This document shows positions 28,979 through 35,735 of a stretch of DNA of 64,000 bases, piece after piece; the stretch's first letter is position 1, and each line of letters starts with the position of its first letter. The notes below the pieces were generated by a model. The model was not told the DNA's origin. It saw only the letters and a program-made list of their open reading frames with translations, and did not search any database. The translations under genes were made by a program, and so were the position numbers. Source of the DNA: Pseudonocardia broussonetiae (lineage in GTDB: Bacteria > Actinomycetota > Actinomycetes > Mycobacteriales > Pseudonocardiaceae); NCBI RefSeq assembly GCF_013155125.1, contig NZ_CP053564.1, positions 2,735,501 to 2,799,500 of the forward strand, read 5' to 3'.

Positions 28979-29770
28979 GTGCGGATCCACGCGCTCCGGC
29001 GCTACCCGGTGAAGTCCATGCTCGGCGTCGAGGTCGAGCAGCTGCAGCTGGGCCCCGGCGGGGCCGACGGCGACCGCGCGCTCGCGCTGGTCGACGTCGG
29101 CACCGGCCGGGTGGCCACGGCCAAGCACCCGCGCCTGTGGCGCTCGCTGCTGCAGTGCTCGGCCGCGCCGGAGGGCGCCGGGGTGCGGATCACGCTCCCG
29201 GACGGGAAGGTCGTCGGCCCCGCGGCCGACGAGGAGCTGTCGGCGTTCCTCGGCCGGCCGGTGCGCCTGGTGGCGCAGCGGCCGGACGGGGCGAGCGTCG
29301 AGCGCCCCGACCCCCTCGAGGTGCTGGAGCACGGCGTCGAGGCCGAGGTCGAGGCGCCCACCCTGGAGATCGCGCAGGGCACGCCCGGCGGGTCGTTCGT
29401 CGACCACTCGCCGCTGCACCTCGTCACCACCGCCACGCTCGACCACCTCGGCGTCGAGGCCGTGCGCTACCGGCCCAACCTGGTGATCGCGACGCCGCCG
29501 GGCACGGCCCCGTTCGTCGAGAACACCTGGCTGGGCCGCGACCTGGTGGTCGGTGACGTGCGCCTGCACCTGACGCTGCCCACCCCGCGGTGCTCGGTGC
29601 CCACGCTGGAGCACGGCACCCTGCCCCGCGCCCCGCACGCCGTGCGGGGGCCGATGGAGCAGAACCGCGTCGAGGTCACCGGGTTCGGCGTGCTGCCGTG
29701 CGCGGGGGCCTACGCGGAGGTGGCCGTCGGCGGCTCCGTGCGCAGCGGGGACGTCGTGGAGCTGGCCTGA
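28979..29770 (+). CDS. MOSC domain protein (YcbX/mARC-like)
   Basis: A molybdenum-cofactor sulfurase C-terminal type protein of 263 residues. MOSC-N is seen at the start (MRIHALRRYPVKSMLGVEVE, GDRALALVDVGTGRV), and the MOSC core contains FVDHSPLHLVTTATLD, RYRPNLVIATPPG and PRCSVPTLEHG with the conserved Cys. Relatives reduce N-hydroxylated compounds using molybdenum cofactor. There is no ferredoxin domain at the C-terminus. GTG at 28979 is only 2 nt after the proX stop, so it may be read through from that operon. Confidence 0.85.
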   Translation: MRIHALRRYPVKSMLGVEVEQLQLGPGGADGDRALALVDVGTGRVATAKHPRLWRSLLQCSAAPEGAGVRITLPDGKVVGPAADEELSAFLGRPVRLVAQRPDGASVERPDPLEVLEHGVEAEVEAPTLEIAQGTPGGSFVDHSPLHLVTTATLDHLGVEAVRYRPNLVIATPPGTAPFVENTWLGRDLVVGDVRLHLTLPTPRCSVPTLEHGTLPRAPHAVRGPMEQNRVEVTGFGVLPCAGAYAEVAVGGSVRSGDVVELA

Positions 29771-29780
29771 GGGCGCACTG

Positions 29781-29801
29781 AATCGGTGTATCGTTGGTGT
29801 A
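29781..29801 (+). promoter_or_regulatory. vapBC promoter with repeated GGTGTAT operator
   Basis: GGTGTAT occurs twice (29785-29791 and 29796-29802), flanking CGTT, and covers the -10 TATCGT (29789-29794) that lies 6 nt before the vapB ATG. Repeated half-sites over the promoter are usual for VapBC autoregulation. Confidence 0.55.
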
Positions 29802-30028
29802 TGGGCCGCACCAACATCGACATCGATGACGAGCTGATCGCCGAGGTCATGCGGAGGCACAGCCTGCGGACCAAGAAGGAGGCGGTCGACCTGGCGCTGC
29901 GACGGCTGGTCGGCCCGCGGCTGTCCCCGGAGTTCTTCGAGGGCCTCGAAGGCATCGGCTGGGACGGTGACCTCGACGAGATGCGCGGATCGCGGATCCA
30001 CGACGGGGACGGCGTCGACGCGTCGTGA
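29801..30028 (+). CDS. vapB: VapB-type antitoxin
   Basis: A 75-residue antitoxin. [20 protein letters not shown] is a ribbon-helix-helix DNA-binding start, followed by [18 protein letters not shown]. The C-terminal third ([20 protein letters not shown]) with the GxGWxGDLxxMR signature is the toxin-binding arm of this VapB subgroup. Its start is leaderless. The stop overlaps the vapC start by four bases (GTGA). Confidence 0.92.
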   Translation: MGRTNIDIDDELIAEVMRRHSLRTKKEAVDLALRRLVGPRLSPEFFEGLEGIGWDGDLDEMRGSRIHDGDGVDAS

Positions 30029-30432
30029 ACCTGGTCGACTCCTCGGCCTGGATCGAGTTCCTGCGGCGGACGGGGTCGGCGGCGAACCTCGAGGTGCGCC
30101 GGTTGCTGCGCGAGGAGCCGGGGAGTGTCGCGATCACCGAGCCGGTGGTGGTGGAACTGCTGGCAGGTGCGAACTCCGACCGTTCCCTCGCCCAGATCGA
30201 GAAGCTGGTCGACGGCGTGGTGCTGCTCCCGGTCGACGCGGCTCTCGACTACCGGGACGCGGCCGTGGTGTACCGCGCCGTCCGGGCGCGCGGGGGCACC
30301 GTGCGCAAGCTGGTCGACTGCCTCATCGCCGTGGTGGCGGTGCGGACCGGGGCCGCACTCGTGCACCGCGACCGGGACTTCGACGTGCTCGCCGCCGCGC
30401 TGCCGGAGCTCACGGTCCGGTCGTTCGTCTGA
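30025..30432 (+). CDS. vapC: VapC-type PIN-domain ribonuclease toxin
   Basis: A 135-residue PIN nuclease that likely cleaves tRNA or rRNA when free of VapB. The acidic active site is visible: Asp5 in [10 protein letters not shown], Glu in VVVELLAGA, Asp in KLVDCLIA and Asp in [10 protein letters not shown]. All four are intact, so the toxin should be functional. It is translationally coupled to vapB. Its 3' end overlaps the convergent HAAS gene by 23 bp. Confidence 0.93.
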   Translation: MNLVDSSAWIEFLRRTGSAANLEVRRLLREEPGSVAITEPVVVELLAGANSDRSLAQIEKLVDGVVLLPVDAALDYRDAAVVYRAVRARGGTVRKLVDCLIAVVAVRTGAALVHRDRDFDVLAAALPELTVRSFV

Positions 30433-31096
30433 CCGACGGCCCGACCGGTCGGTGATCCGCCCGGACGCCCAGGCGCAGCGCCCGGGTCGTGGAGGCCAGC
30501 ACGAGCACGAGGGCCACCCCGCTGAGGACGATCGCGAGCAGGGCCGCCGGGTGGGTGGCGAGCATGTCGACGGTCCGGTCGAGGTTCGCGAGGTTCATCG
30601 CCACCGCCGTGCCCCCGCACAGGACCGCGCCGAGTGCCCCGAGCCCGCCGGCGGCCAGGGCGAGGCGCCGTTCGTCGGCCCGACTGCGCAGCGTCAGGAC
30701 CAGCAGCGTCGCGGCCAGCGCCGTGATCCCCCAGCTCACGAGGTCCTGCACCCGGGCCAGCAGTCGGACGGCGGCCGGCGCGGGCCCCGTCCAGGCGACA
30801 CCGGAGGACCAGAGCAGGTCCCAGCCCAGGACCATCGCGGGGAACAGCGCCACGAGCAGGAGTGCGGTGCGCCGGCTCTGCGCCGCGGTCAGCTCGGCCT
30901 GGTAGGCCGGGGCGATCTCGGCCACGGACCCGAACTCGGCCACCGCGACGGCCGCGTCCCGGTGTGCGGCGGCGGCGTCGAGCAGCCCCGCCCGGGTCTC
31001 GGCCAGCATGCTCCGGCGCAGCCGGGCCGGACCGCGCAGCCGTCGAGCGAGTGCGGCGACGTGGAGGTCGACGGGATCGAGGCCGGGGCCGGTCAC
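30410..31096 (-). CDS. HAAS/permease-prefix-domain membrane protein
   Basis: A 228-residue protein. The N-terminal ~80 residues (DPVDLHVAALARRLRGPARL, ending in FGSVAEIAPAYQAEL) form the helical HAAS or permease-prefix domain that commonly partners PadR regulators. About five membrane helices follow. Its GTG overlaps the padR stop (GTGA), so the two are an operon. The partner domain is thought to pass a membrane signal to PadR; this is inference from gene pairing. Confidence 0.8.
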   Translation of the reverse strand: MTGPGLDPVDLHVAALARRLRGPARLRRSMLAETRAGLLDAAAAHRDAAVAVAEFGSVAEIAPAYQAELTAAQSRRTALLLVALFPAMVLGWDLLWSSGVAWTGPAPAAVRLLARVQDLVSWGITALAATLLVLTLRSRADERRLALAAGGLGALGAVLCGGTAVAMNLANLDRTVDMLATHPAALLAIVLSGVALVLVLASTTRALRLGVRADHRPVGPSVRRTTGP

Positions 31097-31431
31097 GTCG
31101 CCCGCCCCTCCGGTCCGCGCCCCAGCACGTCACCGACGACCCGGCTGAACTCGTCCCACTCCGCCCGCTGCAGCGCCAGCGCGTGGCGGCCGGCGCGGGT
31201 GAGGGTGTAGGTGCGGCGCTCGCGCCCGCCGACCGTGCTCCACGAGCCGGACAGCCGGCCCGCGCGCTCCAGGCGGCGCAGGGCGGGGTAGACGGTGCCG
31301 GTCGGCAGGTCGAGCGCGCCACCGCTGCTCGCCTGCAGCGCCTCGATCACGGCGTACCCGTGCCGGGGCCCCCGCTCCAGGACGGCGAGGATCAGGCCGT
31401 CGAGGTGGCCGCGGACGGCATCGGGCTTCAC
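31093..31431 (-). CDS. PadR-family transcriptional regulator
   Basis: A 112-residue winged-helix regulator starting MKPDAVRGHLDGLILAVLER. The DNA-binding part is GPRHGYAVIEALQ, LDLPTGTVYPALRRLERAG and the wing STVGGRERRTYTLTRAG. It belongs to the short PadR-s2 group. GTG at 31431 is placed at the conserved N-terminus; TAGGTT is 8 nt upstream. Matching palindromes at 31432-31448 and 31487-31507 suggest it represses both its own operon and the divergent oxidase operon. Confidence 0.9.
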   Translation of the reverse strand: MKPDAVRGHLDGLILAVLERGPRHGYAVIEALQASSGGALDLPTGTVYPALRRLERAGRLSGSWSTVGGRERRTYTLTRAGRHALALQRAEWDEFSRVVGDVLGRGPEGRAT

Positions 31432-31448
31432 AGGTAGGGAACCTACTC
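31432..31448. promoter_or_regulatory. PadR operator half-perfect copy at padR promoter
   Basis: AGGTAG (31432-31437), 5 nt, CTACTC (31443-31448): the same spacing as the strong site at 31487 with the last two bases of the right arm changed. It covers the padR -10 (TAGGTT, 31445-31440) and touches the start codon. Confidence 0.6.
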
Positions 31449-31486
31449 CCCGGATCCGCGGGTCCCATCGGGGGAAACCCTGATCC

Positions 31487-31507
31487 ATAGGTAGCGCCAC
31501 TACCTAT
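31487..31507. promoter_or_regulatory. 21-bp palindromic operator at the oxidase-operon promoter
   Basis: ATAGGTAG (31487-31494), CGCCA, CTACCTAT (31500-31507): a perfect palindrome ending at the first base of the -10 TAGCGT (31507-31512) of the gene starting at 31520. Binding there would block transcription. Confidence 0.75.
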
Positions 31508-31519
31508 AGCGTGGCCGTC

Positions 31520-31906
31520 GTGGACACCTCGATGCGGCTCACGCTGTGGCCGCTGCGCCTCCTGCTCACCCTGCACCTGGTCGCCGTGCTCGCCCAGCCC
31601 GTGCTGGCCGGGCGGTTCCTCACCGGCGACATCGACGCCATCGCGGCGCACGGCCTGGTCGGCAGCCTGCTCGCGGCGTCGGGGCTGGTCCTGATCGGGC
31701 TCACGCTGCTCTACGTCCTCGCCGGGCGCGGGCGGCTGTGGGTGGCCCCGGCCGGGGTGGTGCTGTTCCTCGCCATCGGCATCCAGGTCGGCGCCGGGTA
31801 CTCCCGCGACCTCGCCCTGCACGTGCCGCTCGGCGTCGCGGTGGTGCTGGCGTCGGTGCTGCTCGCGATCTGGGTGTGGAGCCCGTCGGCGGGGCGGTCC
31901 CGGTGA
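31520..31906 (+). CDS. Small four-helix membrane protein of the oxidase operon
   Basis: A 128-residue membrane protein with four predicted helices (LRLLLTLHLVAVLAQPVLAG, AAHGLVGSLLAASGLVLIGLTLLYVLA, WVAPAGVVLFLAIGIQVGAGY, HVPLGVAVVLASVLLAIWVW). The conserved His residues in the helices could bind metal or haem, but no family is certain. GTG at 31520 is leaderless: TAGCGT and a 7-nt gap. It is coupled to the multicopper oxidase by a GTGA overlap. Confidence 0.8.
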   Translation: MDTSMRLTLWPLRLLLTLHLVAVLAQPVLAGRFLTGDIDAIAAHGLVGSLLAASGLVLIGLTLLYVLAGRGRLWVAPAGVVLFLAIGIQVGAGYSRDLALHVPLGVAVVLASVLLAIWVWSPSAGRSR

Positions 31907-33423
31907 GCCCGATCGGGCGTCGCCGGTTCCTCGCGCTGCTGGGCGGGGCCGCCGCCGGCGCCGCGCTCGTCGGGTGCGGGCCGGCGACCGGGTCGACCGG
32001 GCGGCAGCTCGTGAGCGCGCTGCCGCTGCCGGCGCCCTACCGCGTGCCGCTGCCGGTACCGCCGGTGGCGCGGCCCGTGGCGCCCGGCCGGTACCTGATC
32101 ACCCAGCGCGTGGCCGAGCAGGAGGTGCTGCCCGGGGTCCGCACGCCGGTGCTCGGCTACGACGGGATCTTCCCCGGGCCGACGATCGAGAGCCGCTCCG
32201 GCCAGGAGGTCGTGGTGCGCCACCGCAACGAGCTCCCGGTGCCCACCGTCGTGCACCTGCACGGCGGCCACACCCCGCCCGAGCACGACGGCTGGCCGCT
32301 CGACCTCCTGCTGCCCGTCGGCGACGCGCAGGGCTGGACCGGGCACCACCGGATGACCGGCGACGTCGTCGCGGGCGAGCGCGACCACCGCTACCCGATG
32401 ACGCAGCGCGCGGCCACGCTCTGGTACCACGACCACCGCATGGACTTCACCGCCCCGGCCGTCTACCGCGGCCTCGCGGGCTTCCACCTCGTGCGCGACG
32501 ACGTCGAGGACGCCCTGCCGCTGCCGCGCGGTGACCGCGAGCTGCCGCTGATGCTCTGCGACCGCTCCTTCACCGCCGACGGCGAGTTCGCCTACCCCGG
32601 TCTGGACCGGGGGATGCGCGGTCTGCCCGGCGTCGAGGACGCGTGGAGCGCGGGTGTGCTCGGCGACGTCGTGCTGGTCAACGGGGCGCCGTGGCCGGTG
32701 CACGAGGCCGACGCCGCCCGGTACCGCCTCCGCATCCTCAACGCCTCCAACGCCCGCCGCTACCGGCTCGTGCTGGACGGCGGCGTCCCGTTCGTGCAGA
32801 TCGGGTCCGACGGCGGGCTGCTCGCGGCACCGGTGCGCCACGACGTCCTCGACATCGCGCCCGGGGAGCGGTTCGACGTCGTCGTCGACCTCTCCGCGGT
32901 GCCCGTCGGCACCGAGGTCCGGATGACGAACGCGCTGGGCGAGGGCCGCACCGCCGACGTCATGGCGTTCCGGGTCGTCCGCACCGCGCGCGACGACAGC
33001 GCCGTGCCCGAGCGCCTCTCCGACGTCGAGCCGCCCGCCGTGCCGGCCGGGGCGCCGCTGCGCACGTTCACCTTCGCCCGCGGCGACACCGGCGGGCACA
33101 GCGGCTGGACGATCAACGACGAGGGCTTCGACCCGGACTCGCGGCGGTACGAGACGCCGCTCGGGCAGCCGGAGGTGTGGCGCTTCGTGACCGACGTCCA
33201 CCACCCGGTGCACGTGCACCTCGACCCGTTCCGGGTGCTGCGCCGCGGCAGCGGGGGACCGGGCCCGTTCGACGCCGGCTGGAAGGACACCGTCGACGTG
33301 CGGCCGGGCGAGGTCGTCGACGTGGCGGTGCGGTTCACCGGCTACCGCGGCCGCTACGTGCTGCACTGCCACAACCTCGAGCACGAGGACATGGCGATGA
33401 TGGTCGCCGTGAACACCGTGTGA
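31903..33423 (+). CDS. Multicopper oxidase (CotA/bilirubin-oxidase-like), Tat-exported lipoprotein
   Basis: A 506-residue laccase-type oxidase exported folded: GRRRFLALLGGAAAGAALVGC combines a twin-Arg signal with a lipobox, so it is probably tethered outside the membrane. The copper sites are complete: HLHGGH, WYHDHRMD, HPVHVHLDPF and HCHNLEHEDMAMM, with Met as axial ligand of the type 1 copper. Three cupredoxin domains are implied by length. Its substrate could be Cu(I), phenols or metals. It follows the small membrane protein in a PadR-controlled operon. Confidence 0.93.
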   Translation: MSPIGRRRFLALLGGAAAGAALVGCGPATGSTGRQLVSALPLPAPYRVPLPVPPVARPVAPGRYLITQRVAEQEVLPGVRTPVLGYDGIFPGPTIESRSGQEVVVRHRNELPVPTVVHLHGGHTPPEHDGWPLDLLLPVGDAQGWTGHHRMTGDVVAGERDHRYPMTQRAATLWYHDHRMDFTAPAVYRGLAGFHLVRDDVEDALPLPRGDRELPLMLCDRSFTADGEFAYPGLDRGMRGLPGVEDAWSAGVLGDVVLVNGAPWPVHEADAARYRLRILNASNARRYRLVLDGGVPFVQIGSDGGLLAAPVRHDVLDIAPGERFDVVVDLSAVPVGTEVRMTNALGEGRTADVMAFRVVRTARDDSAVPERLSDVEPPAVPAGAPLRTFTFARGDTGGHSGWTINDEGFDPDSRRYETPLGQPEVWRFVTDVHHPVHVHLDPFRVLRRGSGGPGPFDAGWKDTVDVRPGEVVDVAVRFTGYRGRYVLHCHNLEHEDMAMMVAVNTV

Positions 33424-33465
33424 CGGACCTGGATCCGGGGGCGCGGGCGTGCTTATCGTTCACCC

Positions 33466-33987
33466 GTGCTGATGACGACGCTGGCGGTCGTGCTCGCCGT
33501 CGGTTGTCTCGCGGTGGCCGCCGTGCACCTGCTGCGCCTGCGCCTCGACCCGCCCGGCGAGGCCGCGCACGCCGCGATGGGGTTCGGGATGGCGGCGATG
33601 TTCTCGCCGCTCGGCGACCCCGTGCCCGGACCCGTCTGGGCGGCGGTCTTCCTGGTGTGCGGCGCCTGGTTCGCCGCCGCGGCCCTGCGCCTCCCGGCCG
33701 GGCGCGGTCGCGACGACGCCGTGCAGCACGTCGTCGGCAGCGGGGCGATGCTGTTCATGCTGCTGGGCGGGCACGGGGGCGGGTGGGGCCCGGCGCCGCT
33801 GCTCGCGATGGTGCTGGCGGGCTGGTTCGCCTGGCACGCCCTGCGCTGCGGCGACCGCCTCGGGAGCGTGCCCGCCCCCGGTGCCGTCCTCGTGCGCACC
33901 GCCGTCCTGCGCGACGCCCGCACCGCCGCGCTCGCGCACGTCGCCATGGCCGGGGCGATGACGGTCATGCTGGTCGGGATGGTCTGA
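33466..33987 (+). CDS. DUF5134-like integral membrane protein
   Basis: A 173-residue protein with five predicted helices, rich in Met, His and Gly (HAAMGFGMAAMFSPLG, GSGAMLFMLLGGHGGGWGP, AHVAMAGAMTVMLVGMV), the pattern of DUF5134. Met and His inside helices suggest metal, perhaps copper, contact, which fits the neighbouring multicopper oxidase; this is inference. It has its own leaderless promoter (TATCGT, 6 nt, GTG), so it need not share PadR control. Confidence 0.78.
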   Translation: MLMTTLAVVLAVGCLAVAAVHLLRLRLDPPGEAAHAAMGFGMAAMFSPLGDPVPGPVWAAVFLVCGAWFAAAALRLPAGRGRDDAVQHVVGSGAMLFMLLGGHGGGWGPAPLLAMVLAGWFAWHALRCGDRLGSVPAPGAVLVRTAVLRDARTAALAHVAMAGAMTVMLVGMV

Positions 33988-34002
33988 GGGGGCCGCCGCG
34001 CG

Positions 34003-35289
34003 TCAGCCGAAGCGGTTGACCAGGTCGGTCACCAGCAGCACGACGAACAGCGCGGCCGCGGCGCCGACCAGCACGTTGGACAGCCAGCCGCTGCGCCCGT
34101 CGTGGACGAACCGCTTCGCGTTGAGCAGGATGAGCAGCGTGCCGCCGAGGAACGGCATGAACGCCGCGCCGAGCACGCCGTAGACCAGCGTGAGCGCGAA
34201 GGGCTGGTCGAAGAACAGCAGCCCCATCGGCGGGATCGTCAGCCAGAGCAGGTAGCCGCGGAACGGGAGGCTGCGCTCGGCCGCGCCCGCCTCGTAGGGC
34301 CGCTCGGGCGCGGTGGGGTCGGCGTCGCGCCCGTGCGGCAGCCGGATCGTGCGGACCCAGTCGGTGAACAGCAGGCTGACGCCGTTCCACACGCCGAGCA
34401 GCGAGGTCGTGGTGACCGCGAGGAAGCCGACGAGGAACAGCACGCGCGCCCAGTCGCCGTAGCGCTCGCCGAGCTCGGTGCCCAGCGTGAGCAGGCCGGT
34501 GTCGCCCGAGGCGAGGTCCTGGCCGAGCAGGATCTCCGCGCCGATGATCAGCATCGCGACGACGAAGATGCCGGTCATGACGTAGCCGACGGCGTTGTCC
34601 AGCCGCATCACCGACAGCCACCCGGTGCCGCGCCAGCCCTTGGCGATCATCCAGTAGCCGTAGGCGGCCATCGTGATCGTGCCGCCGACGCCGCCGATCA
34701 GGCCCAGGACGTAGACGATCGAGCCGTCGGGGAGCGTGGGGACGAGGCCGCCGGCGAGCGCGCCGAGGTCGGGGCCGATGAGGGCCGCCACCGACACGAC
34801 CGACACGAACTTGATCAGTACCAGCACGGTGATGAACTTCTCGAACACCGCGTAGCGCTGCGCCCAGACGAGCCCGAGGCCGACGACGCCGGCGATCATC
34901 GCCCAGTAGCGCACCGGCAGGCCGCCGAACAGCGCGTTGAGCGGCAGCCCGACCGCCGACATCGCCGTGGCGCCGTAGACGAAGCCCCAGATGACGATGT
35001 AGATGCCGAAGAACACCGTCGCCCAGCGCCCGATGCGGCGCCAGCCGTCGAGCAGGGTGGCGCCCGAGGCGAGGTGCCAGCGGCCGACGCCCTCGGCCAG
35101 CGCCAGCTTCAGCACCGTGCCGAGCACCGCGGCCCACAGCAGCGCGGTGCCGTAGCGCGAGCCGGCGACCATCGTGGCGACCAGGTCGCCCGCCCCGACC
35201 CCCGCGGCCGCGGCGAGCAGGCCGGGCCCGACCTGGCGCAACCGCGACCCGAGCCCCGTCGGTGCTGTGCTGGTGACCCCGGTCGTCAT
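34003..35289 (-). CDS. NRAMP-family-like divalent metal transporter, non-canonical
   Basis: A 428-residue membrane transporter of the NRAMP/LeuT fold with about eleven helices. The first helix has GPGLLAAAAGVGAGDLVATM, then VAGSRYGTALLW, but the NRAMP metal motif DPGN reads GAGD. In the sixth helix the usual MPHN region reads TITMAAYGYWMIAKGW. The metal-binding residues are thus changed, and the substrate may be another ion such as Mg2+ or none tested. ATG at 35289 starts the conserved part; the frame is open to 35394. Confidence 0.8.
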   Translation of the reverse strand: MTTGVTSTAPTGLGSRLRQVGPGLLAAAAGVGAGDLVATMVAGSRYGTALLWAAVLGTVLKLALAEGVGRWHLASGATLLDGWRRIGRWATVFFGIYIVIWGFVYGATAMSAVGLPLNALFGGLPVRYWAMIAGVVGLGLVWAQRYAVFEKFITVLVLIKFVSVVSVAALIGPDLGALAGGLVPTLPDGSIVYVLGLIGGVGGTITMAAYGYWMIAKGWRGTGWLSVMRLDNAVGYVMTGIFVVAMLIIGAEILLGQDLASGDTGLLTLGTELGERYGDWARVLFLVGFLAVTTTSLLGVWNGVSLLFTDWVRTIRLPHGRDADPTAPERPYEAGAAERSLPFRGYLLWLTIPPMGLLFFDQPFALTLVYGVLGAAFMPFLGGTLLILLNAKRFVHDGRSGWLSNVLVGAAAALFVVLLVTDLVNRFG

Positions 35290-35401
35290 CCGCTGTGGCC
35301 CCCGTCGCCGCCGTTCCCGGCAACGTATCGGGGCGGCGTGACCGCGGCCACTGCTGGCCGCCGCGGTGGCGGGGCGGTCCGGGGTGCGGTGCACTGGGCG
35401 C

Positions 35402-35462
35402 TAAGGTCCGCGCGGGGTCGCGGGGGCCGACCACGAGGCCCCGTTCCACGGGAGGGAAGACG
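35402..35462 (+). promoter_or_regulatory. Promoter and leader of the FtsK three-gene operon
   Basis: TAAGGT (35402-35407) is a -10-like hexamer, giving a leader of about 50 nt. The start codon at 35463 is preceded by GGGAGGGA (35451-35458), one of the stronger ribosome sites in the window. Confidence 0.5.
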
Positions 35463-35723
35463 ATGGCGAGCGTCGACGAGGTCCGGGCGAGCATGGCGCG
35501 GGCCGCCGAGATCGCGCTGCAGAGCCTCGGGCACCTGCAGCAGGCCCACGACGTGCTGGCGGACGCCCGCGCGGCCACGGTGCAGACCGCCGAGTCCAGT
35601 GCGCAGGACACCGCGCACGAGGCGATCGCGCTGCTGTCCAAGGCGATGTCGGACATCGTCGAGGTGCAGCACACCGTCACGGCCGCGACGCAGACCGCGC
35701 AGGGCTACGCGACCGGCATCTGA
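35463..35723 (+). CDS. 86-residue helical protein of the FtsK operon (WXG100-sized)
   Basis: A short, soluble, all-helical protein (SVDEVRASMARAAEIALQSL, HLQQAHDVLADARA, AHEAIALLSKAMSDIVEVQ). Its size and two-helix look recall ESX/WXG100 proteins, but no WXG turn is present; a DUF6244-like family is another possibility I cannot confirm. It is the first gene of a tight operon and ends 12 nt before the FtsK-type ATPase. It may be a partner or substrate of that ATPase; this is inference from the operon alone. Confidence 0.75.
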   Translation: MASVDEVRASMARAAEIALQSLGHLQQAHDVLADARAATVQTAESSAQDTAHEAIALLSKAMSDIVEVQHTVTAATQTAQGYATGI

Positions 35724-35735
35724 GGTCTCTTCTCC

